8,069 bases of DNA from an uncultured bacterium (GTDB lineage Bacteria; Desulfobacterota; Desulfovibrionia; Desulfovibrionales; Desulfovibrionaceae): assembly GCA_905214305.1 (NCBI GenBank), contig CAJMLK010000082.1, forward strand, positions 1 through 8,069, given 5' to 3'. The notes beneath the pieces were generated by a model. That model was not told the DNA's origin and ran no database searches. It worked only from the letters and a program-made list of their open reading frames with translations. The position numbers were made by a program, and so were the translations under genes. Positions 1 to 7,078 of this stretch are shown one piece after another; position 1 is the stretch's first letter; the number at the start of each line of letters is the position of its first letter.

Positions 1-51
1 AACAGCAAACCGAGTGAGGGAAAGGGTGAACAACCTATTGGAACACTACAT

Positions 52-702
52 CTAGAAATCGAGCTTGAACTGCATGCCCAGCCCCAGAGCCGAGTCTGGC
101 TGCTTGCTGCTGGACGGCCGCTCGCGCTGCTCATTCCTGAGGATAAGCTCCGGCCCGAGGCCGATGCTCAAGTCGTCACCCACAACGGTATCGGCATAGG
201 CGCGCACAACGTGCCTGCTTTCCATGCTCAGATTTTCGTCCGGATTGATGCAGCCCGGTCCCGGTTCTCGCCAGGAGGAGCTTTCATCATCCACACTCAG
301 GGCCAGCGCGGACTTGTTTTTCTGGTGTCCTGACGCCGCGTTCAGCGCACTGTCAATGCCCTTGGCCGTGTCCACTGACTTGCCCGCGGCAGGAGCGTTT
401 ACCGCTCGACTGTGCAGATTGTCTGTGGGTGTACCCTGACTTTGCCAGGCATCAAGGCTGCTGCCCTCGCGAAACGTCCATGCTCTGGCATGAACGGCAT
501 CATTCCGCTTTTTCACGGTGATGGTGCGGTTCTGATCAGCGCGCGTTTTTGCCTTGTCCGCACAGGGGACGCCTTTTTTCGCCTTGTCGGCCACCTGAGA
601 TTTTGCCCCCGGTTCGGAAACGGCAGCAGCCCGAGAAGCCGCCAGAGGGGCGGCCAACAAGACGCAGCAGAGAAAAATGAGGGTGGTTGCCAGCTTGACC
701 AT
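52..702 (-). CDS. Exported protein of unknown function with C-terminal outer-membrane-like strand
   Basis: I do not recognise this 216-residue protein. The N-terminus is a classical Sec signal peptide: Lys3, a hydrophobic stretch at about residues 4-22, then small residues (Ala21, Ala22, Ala25-27) suitable for signal peptidase I. The mature part begins Lys/Ala-rich, with ADKAK at 38-42 and again at 48-52, and continues as a polar, probably disordered region to about 165. Two cysteines, Cys47 and Cys151, remain after cleavage and could form a disulfide. The last 11 residues alternate polar/small and hydrophobic residues and end in Phe, like the C-terminal signal of outer-membrane proteins. An in-frame ATG at 795 would give 247 residues, but it lacks a ribosome site and would place 31 residues before the signal peptide; the start at 702 has AAGAG upstream and a promoter-like pair just beyond. 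It lies downstream of the efflux terminator, so it is probably a separate unit. Existence is fairly sure; function is unknown. Confidence 0.7.
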   Translation of the reverse strand: MVKLATTLIFLCCVLLAAPLAASRAAAVSEPGAKSQVADKAKKGVPCADKAKTRADQNRTITVKKRNDAVHARAWTFREGSSLDAWQSQGTPTDNLHSRAVNAPAAGKSVDTAKGIDSALNAASGHQKNKSALALSVDDESSSWREPGPGCINPDENLSMESRHVVRAYADTVVGDDLSIGLGPELILRNEQRERPSSSKQPDSALGLGMQFKLDF

Positions 703-728
703 ATCTGCTCTTACGACAGACCCCCAAT

Positions 729-756
729 CTTGTAAAGCTGACCAGAACACTGTGAA
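729..756 (-). promoter_or_regulatory. Possible sigma70 promoter of the exported-protein gene
   Basis: On the minus strand TTCACA (756-751, five of six matches to the -35 consensus) is followed after 16 nt by TACAAG (734-729, four of six for the -10). Transcription would begin near 722, leaving about 20 nt of leader before the ATG at 702. The position fits the signal-peptide start and excludes the longer start at 795. Read by eye only; chance matches of this quality are common. Confidence 0.3.
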
Positions 757-794
757 GGATGCCGCCAGAAACAGCGTGCCTGACGCGGCACACA

Positions 795-808
795 TTTTTC
801 GCGAAAAA
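795..808. repeat. 14-bp perfect palindrome
   Basis: TTTTTCGCGAAAAA reads identically on both strands with no spacer. It lies about 40 bp upstream of the candidate promoter of the exported-protein gene and about 70 bp beyond the efflux terminator. It could be a small operator, but simple composition (T5-CGCG-A5) makes chance plausible. Confidence 0.35.
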
Positions 809-875
809 AAGCAGACAGGAACTTCCGGGCCGCCATAGAAAAAGTCTGAAGCTTTTTATCCCTCGCAAAAAGTGA

Positions 876-908
876 AAAGCCCCCGGCCAATGATCAGCCG
901 GGGGCTTT
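876..908 (-). terminator. Rho-independent terminator of the efflux operon
   Basis: AAAGCCCCCGGC (876-887) and GCCGGGGGCTTT (897-908) are perfect 12-nt complements around a 9-nt loop. Read on the minus strand the GC-rich stem runs into TTTTCACTTTTTG, a typical uridine tract. It begins about 30 nt after the stop codon of the channel gene, so it ends the pump transcript and insulates the exported-protein gene. In the plus direction the stem is followed by only three T before GC, so termination that way would be weaker. Confidence 0.92.
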
Positions 909-938
909 GCAAACACGATTTGCAGTCTGTCGGGCGGC

Positions 939-2549
939 CTACAGGCTCACCCCACCCTGCGGTTTTTCATCAGGCGTGGCATGTGCGGGCGTGGCATGTG
1001 CGGGCGCGGGCGCAGTCTTGCCCGAAGCCTTGCCGGGAGCCCCGCCGCTGGTTTCCTGATTCAGCAGTTTTTCGGTGCTGACAACGGGAAAGCTCGGGCT
1101 GGCCCCGGGATCGTTCCAACCACCGCCAAGCGCCATGCAAACACCCACCACGTTGTCCAGGCGGTCGCGCAGGGCCGATGCCAGTTGCAGTTCGGCAGCA
1201 AAAAGCTGGCGCTCCGCATCAAGAACCGTCAGGTAGTCCGTATAGCCGTTGTCGTACTGCAGCCGGGCAATGGTGGTGGCGCGGCGCAGGCTTTCCACCT
1301 GAATCTGCATGCTGCGCACGATGGCGTCCGCTTCGCGCTGCGCTGTCAGCGAAGTGCGCATGTCTTCAAACGCCGTCTGCACGGTCTTGCGATACACCGC
1401 CACAGAAGCCTTTTTACGCGCTTCGGCATCCTTGACGTTGTACCAGGTGCGGCCAAAGTCCAGCAGGGGCATGGAGCCGGTGACACCGTAGCTCCAGGCT
1501 CCGGCAGGGCCGGTAAACAGGCTGCCCACGGCCGCGCTGACCGTGCCCAGCATGCCCGTAAGGGACACCGAGGGGAAGAACTGGGCGCGGGCCACGCCGA
1601 TATTGGCGTTATTGGCCATCAGCATGAACTCGGCTGCGCGCACGTCCGGCCTGCGCTGCAGCAGGTCGGAAGGCAGCCCTTCGGGCAGCACGGGGGGCGA
1701 AGGCAACATGCCGATGGCCTGCCCGCGCGGCATGCCGCGTTCCATAATATCACGGGGCGAACGTCCAAGCAGCACGGCCAGTCCGGCTTCGGCCCTGTCC
1801 ACGGCCACGGTGCTTGTGTGCACCTGGGCGCGGGCGATCTCGACCTCGGCACGGGCGCGCTGCCAGTCGAGCTCGGTAATGTCGCCCTGCTTGTAACGGC
1901 TGCTGTAGATGCTGAAGGCATCCTCGCGGGTTTTAAGCGTGCGGCGGGCCGTATCAAGCTGCATGTCCAGAGCCAGCAAGGCAAAATAGCTCTGGGCCGT
2001 CTGGCCCGCAACCGAAAGGCGCAGGCCCTCATGCCCGATGACCGTGCTCATGAGCACGTCACTGAGCATGGTATAGCTGTTGCGGTTCTTGCCCCAGAGG
2101 TCCAGCTCCCACGAAGCGCTGAGCGCGGCCTGATTGGTGGCCGTGGTGCGGGAAAGGCCGCTCTTGTCAAAGGGCATGGTGTTGGGCGTTTTTTCCGAAG
2201 CGCCCTGCGCCATTGACGATGCCGAACCGCTGACCGAAGGCAGCAGGTTGGCGGTAGCAATGCCCACCTGTGAGGCCGCGGAATCGATCTTTGCCAATGA
2301 TTCAGCGATATCCTGGTTATTCTTCAGCGCTTCTTCCACCAGTGCTGTGAGCACCGGATCATTGAAGCGGTTCCACCAGTCCGTGTTCAGCGGGGCCGCG
2401 CCCATATCCACCGTGCGCCACTGGGCGGGCATATCCATTTCAGGCCGTTCGTAGCGTGGCGCAAGGGAGCAGGCCGACAGCATGAATACCGACAGGGCAA
2501 ACACAGCCCCCGTCAGACGCAGGCGCCCGCCATTACTGATGGAACTCAT
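939..2549 (-). CDS. RND efflux outer-membrane channel lipoprotein (NodT/OprM family)
   Basis: This 536-residue protein forms the trimeric outer-membrane exit duct of the pump. It begins with a lipoprotein signal whose lipobox LSAC puts the acylated cysteine at 27, followed by SLAPRYERP, the usual start of mature NodT-family channels. Two repeated halves follow (about 55-265 and 290-478), each with the long periplasmic helices of the TolC fold. Family motifs include DWWNRFNDP (57-65), ASWELDLWGKNR (145-156), DLLQRRPDVRAAE (295-307), the second-half strand MPLLDFGR (360-367), YDNGYTDYLTVLDAER (432-447) and the closing ALGGGW (473-478). About 58 residues continue beyond this usual end, rich in Ala, Pro, Gly and Thr, and include PAHAT twice in tandem (516-525). 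The start overlaps the pump stop codon as ATGA with a strong ribosome site at 2559-2554, indicating translational coupling. Family and role are secure; the substrate is not evident. Confidence 0.96.
   Translation of the reverse strand: MSSISNGGRLRLTGAVFALSVFMLSACSLAPRYERPEMDMPAQWRTVDMGAAPLNTDWWNRFNDPVLTALVEEALKNNQDIAESLAKIDSAASQVGIATANLLPSVSGSASSMAQGASEKTPNTMPFDKSGLSRTTATNQAALSASWELDLWGKNRNSYTMLSDVLMSTVIGHEGLRLSVAGQTAQSYFALLALDMQLDTARRTLKTREDAFSIYSSRYKQGDITELDWQRARAEVEIARAQVHTSTVAVDRAEAGLAVLLGRSPRDIMERGMPRGQAIGMLPSPPVLPEGLPSDLLQRRPDVRAAEFMLMANNANIGVARAQFFPSVSLTGMLGTVSAAVGSLFTGPAGAWSYGVTGSMPLLDFGRTWYNVKDAEARKKASVAVYRKTVQTAFEDMRTSLTAQREADAIVRSMQIQVESLRRATTIARLQYDNGYTDYLTVLDAERQLFAAELQLASALRDRLDNVVGVCMALGGGWNDPGASPSFPVVSTEKLLNQETSGGAPGKASGKTAPAPAHATPAHATPDEKPQGGVSL
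973..1002 (-). repeat. 15-bp tandem duplication in the 3' end of the channel gene
   Basis: GGCGTGGCATGTGCG occurs twice back to back (973-987 and 988-1002), and the next few bases (GGCG) begin a partial third copy. Because the unit is a multiple of three, it adds five residues (PAHAT) per copy without shifting frame. Such perfect short tandem copies can change number by replication slippage. Confidence 0.9.
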
Positions 2550-2559
2550 AGATCCTCCT
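2546..2559 (-). promoter_or_regulatory. ATGA stop-start overlap with strong ribosome site
   Basis: On the minus strand AGGAGG (2559-2554) lies 4 nt before the channel ATG (2549-2547), and the pump TGA (2548-2546) shares two bases with that ATG. The near-perfect Shine-Dalgarno sits inside the last pump codons, so ribosomes finishing the pump can restart on the channel. This fixes the channel start and supports a single transcript. Confidence 0.9.
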
Positions 2560-5500
2560 GTCCGTCCCCGGTAAAGTCCTTACCGGCGTTGGGATCTGTT
2601 TTGCCCTGTATTTTCAGCGATATCTGCATGATTATCTTAAAGAAGTACGGCACAAAAAGCGTGGCGATGCACGTGGCCGCCAGCATGCCGCCAATGACCG
2701 CCGTGCCCAGAGCATGGCGGCTGTTGGCCCCCGCGCCCGTGCTGATGGCAAGAGGCACGCAGCCAAGGATAAAGGCCAGAGATGTCATGACAATGGGCCG
2801 GAAGCGCAGCCGCGCGGCAAAGCTTGCCGCCGAATCCAGACTGCGGCCTCCGCGCCATGCCTCTACCGCGAATTCCACGATAAGGATGGCGTTTTTGGCT
2901 GCCAGACCCACCAGCGTAACAAGGGCCACCTGAAAGTACACGTCGTTGGAAAGACCGCGCGCCCACGTTGCCAGCAGTGCGCCGAACACACCGAAAGGCA
3001 CGGCCGTGAGCACCGACAGGGGCAGTGACCACGATTCGTACTGTGCCGCCAGAATCAGGAAGACCATGACCAGCGCCAGAACAAAGATCACCGTGGTGTC
3101 GGTGCTGGCCAGTTTTTCCTGCAGGGCCGAGCCTACCCAGCCCAGACTGTAGTCTGTGGGCAGAATGGCCTTGGCGGCGGCTTCCATTTCGTCAAGGGCC
3201 TGCCCCGATGAAAAGCCCGGAGCGGGAGAACCCATGATGTGCGCCGCAGGGAAGACGTTGTAACGCTCCACCACCTGGGGGGCGGTGCGGCGCTCAAGGG
3301 TCATGACCGCCGTCAGCGGGATCATCTCGCCCTTGTTGTTGGGCACATATACGTTGCCGAGGTCTTCAGGCAGCGTCCTGTACTGGGCCTCGGACTGCAG
3401 GCGAACCTGGAAGGTACGCCCCATGTAGTTGAAGTCGTTCACATACGCGCCGCCGAACGTGCCGCCCATTGCCGTGTACACGTCGCTGATCTGAACACCC
3501 ATGTCCTTGCAGCGATCGCGGTCAAGGTTGGCGTACAGCTGGGGCGAGCCGGTGGAGAACAGGTTGCGCAGCATGCCGATGGCCGGATACTTGCGCTTGC
3601 CGTCGGCATCCACAGCCATAATTTCCTGCACAAGGCGGTTGGTCTCGTTTTCCAGGTCCTGAAGGCTGCCTGTGCCGCGCATCTGAATGTACCCTTCAAA
3701 GCCGCCCGTGGTGCTCATGCCGCTGATGGGCGGCGGCGCAAAGCCCATGACCACGCCTTCGGGCTGCATGAGCGTAACCGCCCCCACAGTCTGAAGCACG
3801 GCATCTGAAGACATCTTGGGATTTTTGCGTTCGCCCCACGGCTTGAGCAGGGCAAAGAAGGTTCCGTAGTTGCTCTTGACCGAAATGGACGTGATGTCCA
3901 GACCGGACAGGGTCCCCATGCTCTGCACAGCGGGGTTGCTGAGCAGGAAGTCGTTAAGAACCTTGTTGACGGCTGTTGTACGGTGCTGCGAAGCGCCGTC
4001 GTCCAGAATCGCCATGCCGAGGATATAGCCCTGGTCTTCGTTGGGCACGAGGCCGCCGGGAACCACCCTGAACAGCCACACGCAAATGAGAATCATGACG
4101 GCAAACAGCGACAGTGCCCGCAGGCTGGACGCCTTGAGGAAGTTGACGATGCTTACGTAACTGGTGGTCACGCCGTCAAAGAATTTATTGAACCACACAA
4201 AGGGCTTGGGCGGTTTGTAGCTGTGGTCATGCGGCTTGAGCAGCAGGGCGCAGAGGGCGGGGGTAAGCGTCAGCGCCACCACGCCCGACAGAACCACCGA
4301 CACCGAAATGGTGATGGCGAACTGCTTGTACATCTGCCCGGCCAGACCGCCCATGAAGGATACGGGAATAAACACGGCGCACAGCACGAGCACAATGGCC
4401 ACAATGGGGGCCGTGACCTCGTTCATGGCCTTTGCCGTTGCTTCCTTGGGCGGCAGATGCTCCGAGGTCATGATGCGTTCCACGTTTTCCAGCACCACGA
4501 TGGCGTCGTCCACCACGATGCCGATGGAAAGAACCATGGCGAAAAGAGTAAGAGTATTAATGGTATAGCCAAAGGCGTACAGCCCGGCAAACGTACCGAT
4601 AATGGAGACCGGCACGGCCACGCAGGGAATGATGGTGGCCCGCCAGCTTTGCAGAAACACATACACGACGATGAACACCAGAATCATGGCTTCCACCAGA
4701 GTGGAGACCACTTCGTGAATGGACTCGAGCACGAAGTCGTTGGTGTTCACAAGGATGGTATAATCAAGGCCGTCGGGCATGGTCAGCCCGATTTCGGCCA
4801 GCTTGTCCAGCACGCGGTCGCCGGTGGCAATGGCGTTGGCCCCGGGCAGCAGATAGACGGCGCCCATACGCGCCACCATGCCGTTGTAGCGCGAGGTAAC
4901 GCTGTAGTCCTTGCCGCCCAGTTCCACGCGGGCCACGTCCTTGAGGCGCAGCATGGCGCTGTCCGGCCCGCTGCGCACGATGATCTGGCCGAATTCTTCC
5001 GGCGTGACCAGACGCCCCTGGGTATCGATCTGCCAGGTAAGCTGGGTGGAATCGGGGGAAGGCATTTCGCCGAGACGTCCGGGAGCGTACTGTGAGTTCT
5101 GCTCCTGAATGGCAGCGGCGACTTCGTTGACGGACACGCCATACTTGGCCAGCTTGTCGGGTTGCAACCAGATGCGCATGGCATAGTCCATGCTGCCGAA
5201 AATGGTTACGTCGCCCACGCCTTCCACGCGCTTGAGCGCGTCCACCACGTTGATCTGTGCCCAGTTGTTGATGAACACCTGATCATAGCGGCCGTCGGGC
5301 GAAAAGTACGAAAACACCAGCAGCATGGCCGGAGAGCGCTTGAGCACGCTCACACCCTGTCGGCGCACCGCTTCGGGCAGCACCGTCTGGGCAAGGTTGA
5401 CCTTGTTGTTGACGTTGACCAGAGCCATGTCCGGGTTTGTTCCCAACGAAAAATATACGTTGATGCTGCCCGAACCCGAGCCGGAAGCCGCCGTGGAAGT

Positions 5501-5749
5501 CATGTAAAGCATGTTTTCCACGCCGTTGATATTGACTTCCAGAGGGGCAAGCACGGTTGAGGCGATGGTTTCCGCCGAAGCACCGGGATACACCACGCTG
5601 ACGTTGACCGTTGGCGGCACCAGATCAGGGTACTGGGCCACGGGCAGCGCCCGCATGGCCAGCGCCCCGACAAGGGTGATGACAATGGATATGACCGCCG
5701 AAAGGATTGGTCTGCGTAAAAAGAAATTCGGCTTTGTGGAGACAGCCAT
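2546..5749 (-). CDS. RND multidrug efflux permease, HAE1 family (AcrB/MexF-like)
   Basis: This 1067-residue inner-membrane antiporter drives export by proton influx and works as a trimer with the adaptor and channel encoded beside it. AcrB has 1049 residues, so it is full length. It begins with the NFFLRRPI signature (8-15) and transmembrane helix 1 (about 12-30). A periplasmic porter/docking region follows, then helices 2-6 (about 344-503), helix 7 (541-562), the second periplasmic region (563-880) and helices 8-12 (883-1040). The proton relay is intact by alignment from memory with AcrB: Asp414-Asp415 in VVDDAIVVLENVER, Lys952 in AAKNAILIVEF, Arg982 and Thr989 in RFRPIVMTS. QGVSV, VGDV.IFGS, YAMRIWL and AYVNDF are further family marks. 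RRQGV and SPDGRYD resemble MexF/OqxB more than AcrB. The aromatic drug pocket differs from AcrB: Met142, Gly612, Leu617 and Ile619 stand where AcrB has Phe136, 610, 615 and 617. The gene follows the adaptor by 6 nt. Drug efflux is likely; the substrate is unproven. Confidence 0.97.
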   Translation of the reverse strand: MAVSTKPNFFLRRPILSAVISIVITLVGALAMRALPVAQYPDLVPPTVNVSVVYPGASAETIASTVLAPLEVNINGVENMLYMTSTAASGSGSGSINVYFSLGTNPDMALVNVNNKVNLAQTVLPEAVRRQGVSVLKRSPAMLLVFSYFSPDGRYDQVFINNWAQINVVDALKRVEGVGDVTIFGSMDYAMRIWLQPDKLAKYGVSVNEVAAAIQEQNSQYAPGRLGEMPSPDSTQLTWQIDTQGRLVTPEEFGQIIVRSGPDSAMLRLKDVARVELGGKDYSVTSRYNGMVARMGAVYLLPGANAIATGDRVLDKLAEIGLTMPDGLDYTILVNTNDFVLESIHEVVSTLVEAMILVFIVVYVFLQSWRATIIPCVAVPVSIIGTFAGLYAFGYTINTLTLFAMVLSIGIVVDDAIVVLENVERIMTSEHLPPKEATAKAMNEVTAPIVAIVLVLCAVFIPVSFMGGLAGQMYKQFAITISVSVVLSGVVALTLTPALCALLLKPHDHSYKPPKPFVWFNKFFDGVTTSYVSIVNFLKASSLRALSLFAVMILICVWLFRVVPGGLVPNEDQGYILGMAILDDGASQHRTTAVNKVLNDFLLSNPAVQSMGTLSGLDITSISVKSNYGTFFALLKPWGERKNPKMSSDAVLQTVGAVTLMQPEGVVMGFAPPPISGMSTTGGFEGYIQMRGTGSLQDLENETNRLVQEIMAVDADGKRKYPAIGMLRNLFSTGSPQLYANLDRDRCKDMGVQISDVYTAMGGTFGGAYVNDFNYMGRTFQVRLQSEAQYRTLPEDLGNVYVPNNKGEMIPLTAVMTLERRTAPQVVERYNVFPAAHIMGSPAPGFSSGQALDEMEAAAKAILPTDYSLGWVGSALQEKLASTDTTVIFVLALVMVFLILAAQYESWSLPLSVLTAVPFGVFGALLATWARGLSNDVYFQVALVTLVGLAAKNAILIVEFAVEAWRGGRSLDSAASFAARLRFRPIVMTSLAFILGCVPLAISTGAGANSRHALGTAVIGGMLAATCIATLFVPYFFKIIMQISLKIQGKTDPNAGKDFTGDGQEDL

Positions 5750-5755
5750 ATTTAC

Positions 5756-6871
5756 CTACTTCCTGGCCGCGCCTTCCCGGGGCTGTTCGCCCCCGGAGGG
5801 CATTATGCTCACTTGCGTGCCGGGGCGGGCCTTGATGATGCCTTCGCTGATAATGCGTTCACCGCCCTTGAGACCCTCAAGCACAAGATATCTGTCACCA
5901 ACAGACACACCAACAACCACGGGGATGGGGTACACCTTGTCGTCCTTGTCCACGCCCATGACCAGCGAACCCTTCTGGGTCAGCAGGACGCACTTTTGCG
6001 GAACAAGCACGGCATTTTTAAGAATGTCGCCATCCATATACAGCCGGACATACTGGCCGGGCATGATGCTGCGATCTGCATTGGCAAAAACCGCACGAGC
6101 CTTGATGACGCCGGTGCTTGGCTGCACCTGGCTGTCGATAAAGGTCACTTCGCCCTCGCCCTTGTACATGCTGCCGTCAAGCAGGCGCAGCCGGGCCTTG
6201 TAATGGCCGTCGGCGGGCAGCACAAGGCGGCCCTGGGCAGCCAGATTCTGGCGCGTCATGCGCTCCGGCGCGGCGATGGAAAAGTCGATGTACATCGGGT
6301 CGGTCTGGTTCACGTAGGTGAGCAGGGAATTGTTGCCCACGAGGTTGCCGGGGGTGTAATTTTCCTTGCTGCTGAAGCCGGAAACAGGCGCCGTCACCTG
6401 GCAGTAGTCCAGGTTGATCTTGGCCTGACGCATAGATGCCTTGGCGCTTTCGTACGCGGCAAGGGCATTGTCGCGTTCTTTCTGCGAAACGGCATTCTTT
6501 TCATACAGCGGGCGCACCCGCCGCCATTCACGCTCGGCGTTGGTGAACTGGGCCTGAGCCTGCTGCATGAGAGCTTCGTAGTGGTCGCGTTCCAACTGGA
6601 AAAGCAGTTGGCCCTGCTCCACATAATCGCCTTCTTCATACAGCCGCTTTTCAATGATGGCCTCAACACGGGCGCGCACTTCAACAGCCCGTGAACCGGA
6701 TGCCTGTGCCTGATATTCGGCAGGCCACGGTTCATCGCGAGCCACAACGTCAAAAACCGCCACGGGCAGGCGCATGGGCCCCTGCTGGGCTTTTTTTTCA
6801 CTGTTGCAGGCGACCAGAACAAGGCAAAGCGCCAGAGCAAGAGGAAGAGAGAACAGCTGTCTGCTTGTCAT
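5756..6871 (-). CDS. RND efflux periplasmic adaptor lipoprotein (membrane fusion protein, AcrA/MexE-like)
   Basis: This 371-residue protein bridges the inner-membrane pump and the outer-membrane channel. The N-terminus is a lipoprotein signal with lipobox LVAC, giving acylated Cys22 followed by Asn-Ser, consistent with an inner-membrane anchor facing the periplasm. The adaptor modules follow in order. The first half of the lipoyl-like domain is at about 62-97 (VEVRARVEAIIEKRLYEEGD, VEQGQLLFQLE). The alpha-helical hairpin spans about 98-152 (QAQAQFTNAEREWRRVRPLYE through NALAAYESAKASMRQAK). The second lipoyl half is at 153-188, with the hallmark LDYCQVTAPVSGF. The beta-barrel is about 191-282 (DPMYIDFSI, IDSQVQPSTGVIKARAVF, MPGQYVRL) and the membrane-proximal domain about 283-355 (VLVPQKCVLL). 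It is first in the operon; GGAG at 6881-6878, 6 nt before the ATG, supports this start. Length is ordinary for the family and nothing is broken. Confidence 0.96.
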   Translation of the reverse strand: MTSRQLFSLPLALALCLVLVACNSEKKAQQGPMRLPVAVFDVVARDEPWPAEYQAQASGSRAVEVRARVEAIIEKRLYEEGDYVEQGQLLFQLERDHYEALMQQAQAQFTNAEREWRRVRPLYEKNAVSQKERDNALAAYESAKASMRQAKINLDYCQVTAPVSGFSSKENYTPGNLVGNNSLLTYVNQTDPMYIDFSIAAPERMTRQNLAAQGRLVLPADGHYKARLRLLDGSMYKGEGEVTFIDSQVQPSTGVIKARAVFANADRSIMPGQYVRLYMDGDILKNAVLVPQKCVLLTQKGSLVMGVDKDDKVYPIPVVVGVSVGDRYLVLEGLKGGERIISEGIIKARPGTQVSIMPSGGEQPREGAARK

Positions 6872-6888
6872 GAACTACTCCATAAGAC

Positions 6889-6904
6889 GCGCGCCGCAGC
6901 GCGC
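6889..6904 (-). promoter_or_regulatory. GC hairpin immediately upstream of the adaptor ribosome site
   Basis: GCGCGC (6889-6894) and GCGCGC (6899-6904) pair around a 4-nt loop (TGCG in the transcript). The stem ends 7 nt before the GGAG of the adaptor gene, so its folding could affect ribosome access or act with the upstream hairpin at 6913-6935. Pairing is seen directly; a regulatory role is inference. Confidence 0.4.
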
Positions 6905-6905
6905 T

Positions 6906-6935
6906 GAAAAACCGCCCGACATACAAAAACGGGCG
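6906..6935 (-). terminator. Terminator-like hairpin in the leader of the efflux operon
   Basis: In the minus-strand transcript CGCCCG (6935-6930) pairs with CGGGCG (6918-6913) over an 11-nt loop, and the stem is followed by G and five uridines (6911-6907). It lies about 160 nt after the stop of the 212-residue membrane protein and 35 nt before the adaptor start. It may therefore end that upstream transcript or act as an attenuator within the efflux leader. The stem is only six pairs, so efficiency would be partial. Confidence 0.45.
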
Positions 6936-7021
6936 AAGCCTCAATGTAAAAAACACAGTTCATTGCAAAAAGCAATCGAGCCGCCCCGCAAAGGAGCCAA
7001 AGCAAGACTGCGAAAATAAAC

Positions 7022-7078
7022 AATAAAATCAATATGTTACAACACCGTATTATTTTCTTGCAACATACTGATTTTATT
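7022..7078. promoter_or_regulatory. Long inverted repeat, probable operator of the efflux operon
   Basis: Two 21-nt arms (7022-7042 and 7058-7078) are complementary at 19 positions around a 15-nt spacer; each arm carries the core ATGTTRCAA. The two mismatches are A-C on the plus strand, which become U-G pairs in the minus-strand transcript. The repeat is in the AT-rich segment upstream of the adaptor gene and overlaps the best promoter-like hexamers, as operators of TetR-type efflux repressors often do. An AT-rich terminator for the upstream gene is an alternative, since it begins about 19 nt after that gene's stop, but no proper uridine run follows. Confidence 0.6.
7034..7063 (-). promoter_or_regulatory. 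Possible promoter of the efflux operon inside the inverted repeat
   Basis: On the minus strand TTGCAA (7063-7058) and TAACAT (7039-7034), each matching four of six consensus bases, are separated by 18 nt. The first hexamer is in one arm of the inverted repeat and the second in the other, so a protein on the repeat would block polymerase. Transcription from here would give a leader of about 155 nt containing the hairpins at 6906-6935 and 6889-6904. Both hexamers are imperfect. Confidence 0.3.

Noticed and set aside
981..2216. A 411-codon open frame on the plus strand opposite the channel gene
   Set aside because: It is fully antisense to a well-supported family protein; its translation is rich in His, Gly, Arg and Ala with no recognisable motif. 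Long antisense frames are expected opposite GC-rich genes with biased third positions.
3983..5095. A 370-codon open frame on the plus strand opposite the pump gene
   Set aside because: The translation is dominated by His, Gly, Asn and Asp, typical of reading the complement of a transmembrane protein gene. The minus-strand pump is conserved throughout this interval.
5813..6694. A 293-codon open frame on the plus strand opposite the adaptor gene
   Set aside because: It is antisense to a clear adaptor gene and has no family motif; treated as a shadow frame.
6962..6976. Small hairpin ATTGC-AAAAA-GCAAT in the efflux leader
   Set aside because: Five pairs with a homopolymer loop are too weak and too common to call a regulatory structure.
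7022..7078. Reading the AT-rich inverted repeat as a standard intrinsic terminator of the 212-residue protein gene
   Set aside because: The stem is AT-rich and is followed by GTTTATTTTC rather than a continuous uridine run; its overlap with promoter-like hexamers fits an operator better.
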